A stretch of 64,000 nucleotides of DNA, from NCBI GenBank assembly GCA_964036195.1, contig OZ038453.1, forward strand, positions 20,745,206 through 20,809,205, given 5' to 3'. The DNA comes from Sphaerolaimus hirsutus (lineage: Eukaryota; Nematoda; Chromadorea; Monhysterida; Sphaerolaimidae). Under the pieces are notes generated by a model. It searched no databases, was not told where the DNA came from, and worked only from the letters and a program-made list of their open reading frames with translations. The position numbers and the translations under genes are program-made. Below, piece by piece: positions 1 to 10,418 of this stretch (position 1 is the first letter of the stretch; each line of letters opens with the position of its first letter).

Positions 1-242
1 AATAAATACATCGGTAGACAATTAATCACAGCCAAACCCTTCAACATCTACCACAAACAAAAATCGAACCCCCCAACCCCCCGACCCCCCAGCTCAAGCG
101 GCTTGGCGACAACAACCACCCCTAGTACCACCGAGCCCATTCCAATGGAGACTGTGGGCGGGGCCAACGATGAAATTCGGTCAGTGCAAATCGACCCGAA
201 AGCGGTGGCGAGGAGCAGGCGAAGGTTGAGCTCGGGCACCAG
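1..242 (+). CDS. Unrecognised protein, exon 1 (haplotype copy 1)
   Basis: Open in frame from base 1 (NKYIGRQLITAKPFNIYHK...). It continues with a Pro/Ser/Thr-rich stretch and ends ...RRRLSSGT plus AG, with the donor GTGCCAGT belonging to an introner-like element. The five differences from the copy at 31269-31510 are all synonymous in this frame, which supports this strand and frame over the open antisense frame. The exon joins 487-532 in frame. No domain is recognised; the basic and Pro-rich composition suggests a disordered segment. The true 5' end lies before the window. Confidence 0.7.
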
Positions 243-486
243 GTGCCAGTTCTGGACCTTGTAAAAGACTCTGTGAAATGTAAAATGTCATGTAAAACGC
301 CCTGTAAAATGTAAAATGTCCTGCAAAGTGTAAAAAGTCATGTAAAATGCCCTACAAAATGGCAAACGCGTTTGTCGTTTTGCAGGGCATTTTACATGAC
401 TGTTGACATTTTACGTTTTTACAGGGTTCTTTACATGACATTTCACATTTCACAGGGCATTTTACAGGGTCTGGGACTGCTCCCAG
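243..486 (+). mobile_element. Introner-like MITE forming a complete intron
   Basis: The element runs GTGCCAGTTCTGGACC...GGTCTGGGACTGCTCCCAG. Its inverted termini are the 5' and 3' splice sites, and the interior is a chain of TGTAAAATGTCATG-type repeats arranged as a large hairpin. Splicing it out joins ACC AG to G GCC in frame. It is present at the same site in the other haplotype (31511-31754). Confidence 0.8.
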
Positions 487-532
487 GGCCTTGTTGCAGA
501 GGCAGATCAGCTTGGCCAAGATCGTGCAGCAG
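487..532 (+). CDS. Unrecognised protein, exon 2 (copy 1)
   Basis: A 46-bp exon read as AG|G then ALLQRQISLAKIVQQ, followed by a GTGAGC donor. The acceptor CTCCCAG is the end of an introner-like element. Entry and exit phases fit both neighbours (2 nt in, phase 0 out). The sequence is identical in the second copy (31755-31800). It is amphipathic and rich in Gln and Leu. Confidence 0.7.
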
Positions 533-743
533 GTGAGCTGCAGCAGAGAGATGCGTCTGAAGTTTTGCTTGTGAATAGCACAATGGGCCCACGCACACTA
601 GTTGACATTGTAAATTCGTGTCAACTGAATATTCACTAAGTAACACAAAAACATTGTTGTAATGCATCACACTTAAACAGTTCGAGTCAAAACTCCCCCT
701 CACTCAATCATATAGGTATACTAAAATACCCCCCCCCCCCCAG

Positions 744-823
744 ATCGGTGGCGGGATGGCTGGCGCTGGGGGTGCCAACAAGGGGAGGCGGGGCAGAAAG
801 GGTGCAGCCATGCCCGGACAGGG
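744..823 (+). CDS. Unrecognised protein, exon 3 (copy 1)
   Basis: The exon follows a C-tract acceptor (CCCCCCAG) and reads IGGGMAGAGGANKGRRGRKG..., ending CAG GG before a GTCACTCC donor supplied by an introner-like element. It is Gly/Arg/Lys-rich and RGG-like. It is identical in the second copy at 32000-32079. Confidence 0.7.
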
Positions 824-1145
824 GTCACTCCCAGACATTGTAAAATGCCTTGGAAAATGTCAAAATTCATGCAAAGTGTCAAGCTTCATGAAAAATGTCC
901 AAAAATGTCAAATGTCATGCAAGTTGTCAAATGTCATGAAAATGTCCCGTAAAACGGCAAAAATTATCTTTTATTTCATTTACCAGTCGCTTGCCATTTT
1001 ACATGGTATTTTACATGACTTTCGACACTTTGCATGACATTGACATTTTACAATGCATATTCCAGTTCATTTTACATGCCTTTTCCACTTTACACGACAT
1101 TTTACATTTCACATGACATTTTACAGTGTCTGAGAGTGGCACCAG
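824..1145 (+). mobile_element. Introner-like MITE forming a complete intron
   Basis: It starts GTCACTCCCAGACATTGTAA and ends TGTCTGAGAGTGGCACCAG. Both ends are element termini and usable splice sites. The interior is palindromic (ATGTCAAATGTCATG-type arms). Removal restores the Gly-Ser codons. The haplotype counterpart is 32080-32367 and has internal indels but intact ends. Confidence 0.8.
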
Positions 1146-1215
1146 GTCATACTCAGTACTGCCGCGGTCAGGACGCACCGCCACGATGCTGTCAATGGTA
1201 ACCTGTTCGAATTTG
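1146..1215 (+). CDS. Unrecognised protein, exon 4 (copy 1)
   Basis: It starts after the element-derived acceptor GGCACCAG. The split glycine codon GG|G is completed exactly and the exon reads SYSVLPRSGRTATMLSMVTC then SNL, ending at a strong GTGAGT donor in phase 0. The other copy has one replacement (N to S). The frame continuing across a 322-bp introner-like element is the best evidence that the element is spliced out. Confidence 0.7.
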
Positions 1216-1298
1216 GTGAGTGGATGCGTGCAGAAGTTTGAAGTGTCGGGGGTTTTATTTGGACTGAACAAGGTGACATGACACCTGAGGCTAGTAAC

Positions 1299-1508
1299 GG
1301 ACCCTGTAAAATTTCAAAAGTCATGTAAAATACCATGTAGCATGTCAAATGTAATGCAAAGGGTTAAAAGTCATGTAAAAAGGCCTGGAAAATGAAAACG
1401 TATGTTTACATGACTTTTGACACTTTGCATGACATTTAACATTTTACAGAGCCTTTTAGATGACTACTGACATTTTACAGGGTATTTTACAAGGTCTGGG
1501 ACTGGCAC
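1299..1508. mobile_element. Introner-family MITE inside the intron after exon 4
   Basis: It begins near GGACCCTGTAAAATTTC and ends near AAGGTCTGGGACTGGCAC, with inverted arms of TGTAAAA/TTTTACA repeats. This copy does not abut an exon. The counterpart is 32520-32735. Confidence 0.65.
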
Positions 1509-1509
1509 T

Positions 1510-2130
1510 GCGCCGAGAAGTGAGATGTGCAAAGTGTCGTTCACGATATTTTATCATTACAATAACTCATGAGCATTTATAATCATTTATTACTGCTCAA
1601 ATGGTAATGCCAAGAAAATTTGCATCATGCCCACATCGAAACTGTTTAGTCATAAACAAATATTATAGCAATCTTTATCTCTATGTCAAAAAAATGACAC
1701 CATTGTTATTTTCACCAAAATGACACCATTGTATTTTCAAAATTTGATCCATTTATATATATCAAGTTCTTATATTCGCTAGTTCAGACATTTTACGCTT
1801 GAATGTTTGTCAGCTTATACTTGACGGGATGTGCAATTTCCCGAAAAATTCAAAGTGTGTCCGAAACATTGTGCAACTTTTTTGTAACTTTGTATAACTT
1901 TGACTCGGCTCTAAATCCTATTTCAATGCAATTCACGCTATTTCAATGTTTACTTCCAAAATCCAAGATTAAATCAGATTATTTTCATGCACATCACATT
2001 ACAAACCATCATTCAAACTGATTCCCCATTCATTTTCCAATTGACTACCCTAATTTTTGTGACATTTTTTCCCTGCGTTATTTCGCTGTTTAGAGTCACT
2101 TTGGTAACTGTGTTGGCAACGTTTGTCTTG
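1510..2130. other. Non-coding intronic sequence
   Basis: AT-rich sequence with no supported exon. It contains the TA dinucleotide at 1647-1648, the empty site of the MITE inserted in the other haplotype (32871-33305). Confidence 0.6.
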
Positions 2131-2292
2131 GTGCCAGTTCGGCAAAATGAGAGATGAGAAGTGAAATGGCAAAGGCGAAGTGAAATGGCACGTGAACTGA
2201 CAAGTGAAATGGCGAAAGCGAAGAGAAATTACTTGTTATTTTTTTACTTCGCTTTTGCCAATTCACTTCTCAGTTCTCATTTTGTGGAACTG
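2131..2292. mobile_element. Palindromic MITE (GTGCCAGTTCSGCAAAATGAG family)
   Basis: The left end GTGCCAGTTCGGCAAAATGA and the right end TCATTTTGTGGAACTG are inverted. Arms of GAAGTGAAATGGCAAA pair with TTTGCCAATTCACTTC. Other copies are at 33791-33952 and 6284-6485, and a fragment lies at the window end. The open frame of about 108 codons across it is a by-product. Confidence 0.7.
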
Positions 2293-2467
2293 AAATACGG
2301 ACATTTATTGCGGAAAGCAGTGGTCACAAAATTATTTATCCAAATTTTGATTGTCTTTCTGACGGCCGATTCAGTTGAACAACAGGATATGAACGATTTT
2401 TGGCATGCCGTATATGCTGTATTCGTTCTGATAGAAAGGCGGGTCTCCCTCACAGCAAAAAAAAACA

Positions 2468-2690
2468 GTGCCGGTGATCTGCCGTGATCTGCGGTGAAGT
2501 GTCTTCACACGCGGACACTCGCAGGCACTTCAACACACTTCACGAATTTCCAATTTTTTAAATGTAAACAATTTAGTAAGCAAATCCGTGAAGTGTCGGT
2601 GAAGTGCATTCCATCGGTGATCAGGCAGGCGTGATCACGCTCTGAAGTGTGATCACTTCAGACCACTTCAGTGCACTTCACGAGCACTGT
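2468..2690. repeat. Cluster of GAAGTG/CACTTC motifs
   Basis: About nine GAAGTG or CACTTC hexamers in both orientations, many as TGAAGTGT or CACTTCAC, within about 200 bp. The cluster is conserved in the other haplotype (about 34129-34338). It may be transposon-subterminal sequence or a regulatory cluster; the sequence does not decide. Confidence 0.45.
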
Positions 2691-3065
2691 TTTTGTTGTG
2701 CAATAGAAGATACACTTTTTTATGTTACTTTGCCAGTAAATAAATGGAAGGGCGCTCTCCAATACAAGGATCAAATCTGCTGGAATTGTGCCAAATGCAC
2801 AGGAAAAAATAAAAATGTTAACCTACGCAGTTATTTAGTGGCTTTGAGACGCAATTACAAAGTAACTGAATAATTTTTTCGTTAAAACCCTTATTGAAAA
2901 ACAAATGAACTGAAAATTCATTTATTTCTCATTTAGTTCGCGTGTCAATCGTTCCATTCGCGTGTTTGTTTTTGACTTAATTTTGGTTCAGAATAACTTG
3001 TTTTTATACTGAGAAAGCGCATGTTTATGGATCACCTAACCCATACGTAAATATTATATTTCCTT

Positions 3066-3931
3066 AGGCCGTGTTTACACGGATTTTTTGTGACGACTCA
3101 ACATCACTAAAAAGTTCAATAAGTTGAGTAAAAAAGTTCCAAATTCATGAGAAAAAGTGGTCAATTGTAGATTCAACCTAGGCGAATACCGTATTTCCTC
3201 GAAATACCCCCGGGGGGTTTATTGTTTCAGAGTGAGAATTTTGAGGGGGGGGTTAAACGAGGGGGGGGGGTATTTCGAGGGGGGGGTTTATTATTTCGCC
3301 AGAAATTTTTTGAAATCCCAGTACTAAAATGTCGTCTGAAACGTACGCAGACGTCGAAAAATGCAACAAAAATCGCCATTTATAAGACTCTAAAGACATT
3401 TATAAGTGTGTAGACGTACAAACACTGTTCTCACATAACAGAGTCATCGTTTTTAACGTGTGTACTGCATTGTCGAGATGACAAACCGCAGCCTTTGTCA
3501 TTTACGTTCTCTATACACTAAATTTTGGGGGGGGGTATTTCGAGGGGGGGGGGGGTTTATAAGTTCATAGTGTCCATTTTGAGGGGGGGTATTTCGAGGG
3601 GGGGGGGTATTTCAAGGGGGGGGGGGTATTTCAAGGAAATACGGTATACATGTCAAATCGCAGAATTGTGCTTGTAGCTTAGACCTATATACGTTTGAAA
3701 CAATTCTTCTGTTGTCGCTGGCTGTGGGGAGCCTGTCCGACAACAGCAAATTCTTTTCAAACGTCGATAGGCCTAAGCTACAAACACGATTCTGCAATTT
3801 GACATGTATATTCGCCTCGGTTGAATCTACAATTGACCACTTTTTCTTATGAATTTGGAACTTTTTTACTCAATTAATTGAACTTTTTAGTGATGTTGAG
3901 TCGTCACAAAAAATCCGTGTAAACGCGGCCT
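3066..3931. mobile_element. Long palindromic MITE with a nested insertion
   Basis: Ends GGCCGTGTTTACACGGATTT and AAATCCGTGTAAACGCGGCC are inverted, and the arms stay complementary for over 150 bp. A second element (3189-3644) sits inside the left half. The other haplotype has the uninterrupted element, about 408 bp, at 34720-35127. Confidence 0.75.
3189..3644. mobile_element. TA-targeting CGAAATA MITE, absent from the other haplotype
   Basis: Ends CCGTATTTCCTCGAAATACC and TTTCAAGGAAATACGG are flanked by TA (3187-3188 and 3645-3646). The other copy has a single TA at 34841-34842 in otherwise identical flanks. The interior has runs of 7-13 G in the motif GGGGTATTTCGAGGGG. No coding capacity is seen. 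TA duplication is typical of Tc1/mariner-type elements. Confidence 0.85.
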
Positions 3932-4410
3932 TACATTAATTTTTTACTTAAGTTTACATTTATCAAGTATAAATATCCATGTCAGACGTGACAGTTATTC
4001 AAGGGCTTTTCCAATCCAACAGTTTATATTTACATGGTTTACTTATTCAAAAAAATACGGTAGATCATTTTCCGTCAATTCACCATCTGTGAATGCAGAT
4101 AACTCTGTCCTTGTAAATGAGGAATACACAAATTTCCATCCATATTTATGTCATTCAATCCATTTTATATCTTAGCATTTTTTCCAGATTTTTTTATTAT
4201 CACAAATACATTGAAAAATTTCAAAGGAGCCGCAGAATTTCTGCCAAAAAATGAACAATCCACCTGTCCACAGTAAAGTTGGCAAAAAGACCAAAGTTCG
4301 TATGTCAAGGTTCGTTGCACTTTGAATATTATCATATTTATTTCAGTTCAAAATTGACTTTTACAACAATAAGTGTTTTTTTGAATTGTTCAACCACCTC
4401 CAAATATTCA

Positions 4411-4635
4411 CAGGGAAATGTAAAACACTGACAGTTTGCTGACAATAAGTTGGCATACATTGGTTTATGGTTGTCAGTAAACTGTCAGCATATGTCAGCG
4501 AAATGCAGGCACATTGTAAAAGCAGCAGTGTTGCTGTCAGTGAGCTGTCAGCATCATTTCAGAATTTTTTGTCAATAAGCTGTCACATTTTGACAGTTTT
4601 CTTGAACACCATCAAGTGTTTTACATTTCCCTCTG
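4411..4635. mobile_element. Palindromic MITE (CAGGGAAATGTAAAACACTG)
   Basis: The left arm CAGGGAAATGTAAAACACTG mirrors AAGTGTTTTACATTTCCC on the right, with CTGTCAGC/GCTGACAG repeats between. The palindrome is more complete in the other haplotype at 35605-35831, where both ends read CACAGGGAAATG. Confidence 0.65.
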
Positions 4636-5231
4636 ATTTTGCTGATTTTGTGAGGGTATTGTTCAAGGATAAACCTTAAAAATTCCCTAACAATTCTTTT
4701 TCCCATCCATTCACAGCGCCAGTCAATCTTCATTCAAATCGAGCACTTCAAGCGAGAAATCTCAAAATGTTGGAAAAATTCAAAAGGAAACCAGGCGCCA
4801 AACTAGGACAATGGGTGTTCAAACTGACAGGAATGTCGTGCAAATGCGCACAGGCAAAACACAGGGAATAGTGGTTGGCTGACAATGAGCTGACAAATGA
4901 TTGTTTGATTTGTAAATTAGCTTGGCTAATTTTTTGCATTGTTGCTGCACACTTGTTGAGACAGAAGAAGTCAATTTCAAATTGGGTGCTCATAAATCAG
5001 GTTTGAACGTATTTGGGTTCACCAGAATGAGTTATTTAAAATCTCCCTCAACTGTAGTTGACCGACACCTCATTTTGGTAAACTCAAATGCATTCAAAGC
5101 TGATTTATGAGTTCACTAAAAATCTAAGTTTACTGTCGAGCACCTGACATTCAAATTTAACTTGGCCCCTCGCATTACTTTTGAGCTCTTGTCTCCAAAG
5201 CCAGTTGTCATTGTCAGCGAATTGTCAACAG

Positions 5232-5325
5232 GTCACAATTACCTGTGTAAGCAAATTAACACGCACGCGCCGGGAATTAAAGTCAACATCAGAGTCCATT
5301 AGCAGCGCGGAAGAGTTTTTCAATG
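5232..5325 (+). CDS. Candidate exon 5 linking to the stomatin-like gene (copy 1)
   Basis: An open frame (…TRTRRELKSTSESISSAEEF) ends at the strong donor AATG|GTCAGT in phase 1. The preceding exon ends in phase 0 and the acceptor inside the next exon (16704/16705) needs one base, so phases fit. In the last 14 codons the two haplotype differences are synonymous, but near the start three differences are replacements in repeat-like sequence. The real acceptor may therefore be AAAG just before 5283. Inference only. Confidence 0.35.
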
Positions 5326-5748
5326 GTCAGTTTTTTTGGGTGAAAATTCAGGTTTGTTTTCTTTGCCTATAATTTGTGTGGAGTTTTTGGTTCTGTTGTA
5401 GAACCATTTAAATAAATGCATGATTCAACACACACTAATTATTGACACAAATGTGTGTTTTATGTGGGTGATATTTTTTAGGTTGGATAAAAAAAAATCA
5501 AAATATTTATCCGACCTTAAAGCATTATTTGTCCAAGTCACGATCCATCACAGTGACAAGTGATCGGTTCAGTTCCACATTGTCACAGCCGTGTGACGAG
5601 TGCCCACTTGTCACACTCACAATGACATGTTCAATAATATGGCGGCCGGGCGGCACGAAACTAGACAAGCTACTAATTATAAATCACTGCAACGTGTATC
5701 GGCCCCGCATTTGAGTTTGATTCATGCAATGCACATGGCTTTTGTGAA

Positions 5749-6135
5749 GTGATGGGAGGGCGCCATGAAATTTATGGCGCGCCATGGCGCAATTGGAACT
5801 GGGCCCAATGTTTTTTTGGCGCAGTCCTCACTTGATGCTCCGATTTATTGGCGCCAATGTTTGGTATTTGACGAACCCAATTTCATAGCCTTGCAAAAAT
5901 GTCGGGATACTTTTTTTATTTTTTAAATATAAGAAATTTTTTGAAAATTTTGAAAATTCACAATGTTTTTTTTTGTTCAGAAAGATTTAACTATATTTTG
6001 ATTTTGAGAGTGTTTCTGAAATTATATTGGAAAATCTCTATATTTTCCGAAAATCACCCATTTTTGGAACGCTAACCATCGATCTCTGACGTTTTGCGCC
6101 ATTTTTTCTGGCGTTTTTCCATCCCTATTCGCATG
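5749..6135. mobile_element. GGCGC-family MITE remnant with nested AT-rich segment
   Basis: The left end GTGATGGGAGGGCGCCATGA and the right end TCTGGCGTTTTTCCATCCC resemble the TAGTGATGGAAAAGCGCC family in inverted orientation. CCATTTTTGGAACGCTAACC inside belongs to the 9579-9945 family. The counterpart is at about 36893-37260. Confidence 0.5.
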
Positions 6136-6283
6136 TAACCGGCCAACTGGATTTCATGAGATTATAGGTATGACTTGTTTCATCGGAGCTGGCCACGCGT
6201 CGGTGGGAAATATATATATTATTTAACGAAAATTCATGTCAAAGTAAAGATTGTATTGGGCATAGCCTTGTGAATCAGACATG

Positions 6284-6485
6284 GTGCCAGTTCCGCAAAT
6301 TGAGAAGTGAGAAATAAAATGGCAAATGCGAAGTGAATTGAGAAGAAAATTGGCAAAAGTGAAGTGAAATCGCAAGACAATTGGCAAAAGCGAAGTACAA
6401 AAATCAAAACAAAAAGTAATTTCCCTTCGCTTTTGCCAATTTTCTTCTGAATTTACTTCTCACTTCTCAATTTGCGGAACTGGCC
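6284..6485. mobile_element. Palindromic MITE (GTGCCAGTTCCGCAAATTGAG)
   Basis: The left end GTGCCAGTTCCGCAAATTGA is the reverse complement of the right end TCAATTTGCGGAACTGGCC; the arms are GAAGTGAAAT/CAATTTTCTTC repeats. It is not found at the aligned place in the other haplotype, where a TATACTCGGCG element lies instead (about 37388-37615). Confidence 0.7.
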
Positions 6486-6849
6486 CCTGCAGTTGCGTTT
6501 TTGGTTCCTAAAAACTTGTTCGCAAAGCGTGATGTGTTAAATATTCGAAAAATCATTTTTTAAAGAAAACCTCAACGTTTTCGTTTCATATAAATTCTAA
6601 AATATTTTGACAACTCTAATGCCCGATCGAAGAAAGCAGGGCTGATTACTGTCATAAATACACCCTAAGGAAACATAAAGTAAGCCTGAATGACTTGACA
6701 TTTAGAAGGAGTTTCCATTTGTATTCTGACCATCCAGTACACGTTTTTGTCTACTTATGTACACATAAATGTAAATATACAGGTACATTCATCTGAATGG
6801 TCTACCAAATCCAACGCACATTGGATGCAATTTTTGGATTCAGTAAGAT

Positions 6850-7765
6850 ACCGTATTTCCTCGATATACCACCCCCTTGAATTAACCCCCACCCCCTCGA
6901 AATACGACCAGGTGTTTTCGAGCTGGGGAGAAAATAAACCCGCTCGAAATACCCCCCGTCTGGAATGATATAAATACATCATGTATGCACTGTACATGAT
7001 GTATTTATTGCTGCCATTTTGCATACCAACTACCGTAAATCCTCGAATAAGTCCTCCCCCTCGAATAACTCCCCCCTCGAATAACTCCCCCCTGTTGTGA
7101 GCGTGAGGAAAAAATAACTCCCCCCCCTCGAATAACTCCCCCTCTGATCGATGCCGCAAATGCATAGCGTCATTCACCGAATGCAAATGCAGTGCAGCGT
7201 GCAACGATAAACTATTTTGAATGTTTTACCTGCTATGGCGACGTAAATTATGCTCTTATACATGCAGTCTTATCCTTATTTCCTGCTTATTTTATACTTA
7301 CTTTTATACTTATTTTCCAGAATATTCTGACGAAAAAATAACTCCCCGGGGGACTTATTCGAGGATTTACGGTAGTTTGTATAGCGATGTACGTTGAATG
7401 TCCCAATTTATCATATTTAGTCACCTTTATTACCGGTTTTAAGTGTGTAAATGGGTGTTCCTTACAATGAATTTCACGAAAATTTCTGACGAAATAATAA
7501 CCCCCCCCCCCCTCGAATAAGCCCCCCGCCCTCGAAATACCCCCCTCAAAATTTCCATTCTGAAAAAATAACACCCTGGGGGTATTTCGAGGAAATACGG
7601 TAGTCTATTCCATATTTCGTGTCTATTTCCATAAAACCTAATTTACGTATTTCCTCGAAATACGCCCAGCGGGTATATTTTTAAGAGTGAGAATTTTGAG
7701 GGGGTAATTTGAGGGTGGCGGTATTTCGAGGGGATCTATTACTTCACCAGAATTTTTTCATGTTT
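6850..7765. mobile_element. Cluster of CGAAATA/CGAATAA MITEs
   Basis: It holds a degenerate copy (about 6850-6968), one with both ends (7033-7373, CCGTAAATCCTCGAATAAGT to ACTTATTCGAGGATTTACGG), and fragments at 7480-7603 and 7645-7765. Subfamilies differ in the motif next to the C runs (CGAATAAC, CGAAATAC). The other haplotype lacks the 7033-7373 copy at about 38180. Confidence 0.7.
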
Positions 7766-7995
7766 ACAGTTAGGTATCAGAGTATACTATTTACAGTAAA
7801 AACGTAAATAAATACGCATAGTACGGTAAACTGGACAACTACAACTGCAAGGGTGATGATAAATATTTGCAAGAATTGTTGCCGTCTGGTTTGGTTGAGA
7901 TAATAGATTTACTTGTGTTAAAAATACCATCACAGAAACGGAATCAAGTGAAAATTTCAACAGTAAACAAACATCACTCACTAATATTACCATAT

Positions 7996-8392
7996 ACCGT
8001 ATTTCATCGAAATACCCCCCCCCCCCATCAAAATGGACACTATGAATTGATAACCCCCCTTTAAATACCCCCCCCCCCAAATTTATTGTATAGAGAACGT
8101 GATGCGGTTTGTGATCCGGGAAACGCAGAACACACGTTAAAAACAATGACTGTGTTACGTAAGAACAGGGTATATACCGTCTGCGTACTTGTATAAGTCT
8201 ATCGAGGCTTATACGTGGCGGTTTTTGTTGCATTTTTCGACGTCTGTGTACGTTACAGACAACAATTTAGTACTGGGATTTCTAAAAAAATTCTGGCGAA
8301 ATAATACCCCCCTCGTTTACCCCCCCCCCCCTCAAAATTTCCACTCTGAAAAAATAAACACCGCGGGGGGTAGTTCGAAGAAATACGGTACA
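7996..8392. mobile_element. CGAAATA MITE
   Basis: Ends ACCGTATTTCATCGAAATAC and GTAGTTCGAAGAAATACGGT are inverted. The interior shares the segment with GTCTGTGTACGTTACAGACA found in most copies. The haplotype counterpart is 38819-39196. Confidence 0.75.
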
Positions 8393-8709
8393 CTTGAATA
8401 GATGCTCCACTGCGTTGGTTGAACTTTGAATTTTCTACCAAATTTTATACCCAGATCCCACAAAATATCTGAAAAATGCTCAATTTTACGCCTCCACAAA
8501 GAAAAATACTTATTCGCTATTTTATCCAGGTACTGGTAAAAAAGTATTTTACCCAGGTATACTCGGTGGACATCACACTTAGTTTGAAAACCTACCATAA
8601 CCCATCTGAATAATGAACCAAAAATTATATAATTGTTTCATCATAATATTTCATGTCTACTATGGAATAATTTATTACAAAATTTATCACAAGATTTTAT
8701 TCATTAATT

Positions 8710-8755
8710 TATGGTAGGATTCTGCGCATACTTTGCGGTCCGCCGAGTATACCTA
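8710..8755. repeat. Fragment of TATACTCGGCGGACCGC family
   Basis: GCGCATACTTTGCGGTCCGC followed by CGAGTATA matches one terminus of the element at 62541-62800. It is shared with the other haplotype near 39532. Confidence 0.55.
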
Positions 8756-9076
8756 TTTAATCAGCATGGGTAAAATCTAAATATTTACCTGTACGCGTAC
8801 TTTCGGAACGGTTACCTATACATGTACTTTCGGAACGGTTCAGTAATCGTAACAACTCTGGAAGTGTCATATCAATTGTCAAATCTCATGAAAATAATAA
8901 TCAAAATAACAAAAGAAAAAACTTTACTGACATTTGACACATGACTTTATACTTCACGCACCCTGTGTGGCAAGATAATTATGTTCGAAGTATGCTGCAT
9001 TAATTTGCATTGATATAAATTTGTCGAAAGACTTCAGACGTCAACCCAAGCGCTGTTAGCTAAAAATTTGCACTTA

Positions 9077-9483
9077 CCGTATTTCCTCGAAATACCCACA
9101 GGGGGTTTATTTTTTCAGTGTGAGATTTTTGAGGGGGGTATTTCGAGGGGGGGGGGTATTATTTCGCCAGAAATTTTTTGAAATCCCAGTACTATATTCT
9201 TGTCTGTAACGTGCACAGACATCGAAAAATGCAACAAAAACCGACATGTATAAGACTCTTTAGACTTATCTATGTACGTAGACGGTATAAACCCCGTTTT
9301 AACATAACACAGTCATTGTTTTTAACGTGCGTTCTACGTTTCCGAGATCACAAACCGTAGCTTTTGTCATTTATACGTTCTCTATACACTATATTTGGGG
9401 GGTATTTCGAGGGGGGATGGGGTTAAAAACTCAGTGTCCATTTTGAGGGGGGTATTTCGAGGGGGTATATTGAGGAAATACGG
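9077..9483. mobile_element. CGAAATA MITE
   Basis: Ends ACCGTATTTCCTCGAAATAC and TATATTGAGGAAATACGGT, with internal G runs. The counterpart is 39884-40289. Confidence 0.75.
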
Positions 9484-9578
9484 TACATATTTAGAATCAA
9501 AGAAGCATTATTAATTTTTAGTTTTGAGGAAACTACCTCACTTCGAAATGCTTCATTAGGCACGACCTGTTGCTGTGA

Positions 9579-9945
9579 TTAGCGTTCCAAAAATGGGTAT
9601 TATTTAGAAAATCTAAATTTATATAATCTCGGATCTCGGATAAATCTCTAAAAAAATACAATATCATTAAATCTCTCTAAAAAAATTCAGATAAAATATA
9701 AATAAATATTACAAAAGTATAAAGGAATGATTTATTTATATTTTTGTACAAAAATAAATATAATTAAAGCACTCGGGAAAAACCTAGCGAAAATATAAGT
9801 ATAAGAAAATTTAATTTCAGTGTAAGATTTTTTGTATTTTCTTATATTGAAAAATATATAATATCCAGAGATTTATATTTTTTAAACAAATCACCAGAGA
9901 TTTTTATTTAAAAATATAAAAATCTCCGGAGATTTTTGAAACGCT
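9579..9945. mobile_element. AT-rich palindromic MITE
   Basis: Starts TAGCGTTCCAAAAATGGG and ends GAGATTTTTGAAACGCTAGC; the arms are ATATAAATCTC-type repeats. The counterpart is about 40385-40745. Confidence 0.55.
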
Positions 9946-10002
9946 AGCTGTGGTCAGCAATTTGTTTTAACAAGCAAATTTTCATTGCATTTTCGTACTT
10001 AC

Positions 10003-10371
10003 CGTATTTCTTCCAATAGAATGGCATACTTTCAATAGAAGAACACCTCCAATAGAACGGCAGGTTTTGGTGCTTTAAAACCCCCACAAAAATATAACGG
10101 CAACCTCCAATACAACATCAGGTAGAAATAACGTTGGACAAGTTCCGAAACACGAAAATATTTGAAAAATTGGAGTTGTTTACACATTCGGTTTTGTTTC
10201 AATGCTCTAAAATTACAATTTTGATCATGTCTCATAGAAAATACTGTGTTCAAGTGAAAGATATGTAAAAAAATTGGTGAAAAATACAACGGCAGCCTCC
10301 AATAGAAAGGCACCGCCAATAGTACAGCTGGTAAAAAATGATGAAAAGGGACTAACTTTAAGGCGCCCATG
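10003..10371. mobile_element. AGAACGGCA MITE
   Basis: It starts CCGTATTTCTTCCAATAGAA and carries repeated CCAATAGAACGGCA motifs at both ends. Counterpart about 40802-41170; a relative lies at 30505-30836. The terminal CCGTATTTC resembles the CGAAATA family but the interior is distinct. Confidence 0.6.
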
Positions 10372-10418
10372 TTAGGTAGAATGAAATTTATAGTATTTTA
10401 TCTGAATTAAAAAGCTGC

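Noticed and set aside
48..239. Minus-strand open frame antisense to exon 1
   Set aside because: Haplotype differences are all synonymous in the + frame and the + frame joins neighbours through matching splice phases.
2161..2487. 108-codon + strand frame, repeated at 33820
   Set aside because: Starts inside a palindromic MITE; the copies differ by an indel in an A run that changes the C-terminus; no domain.
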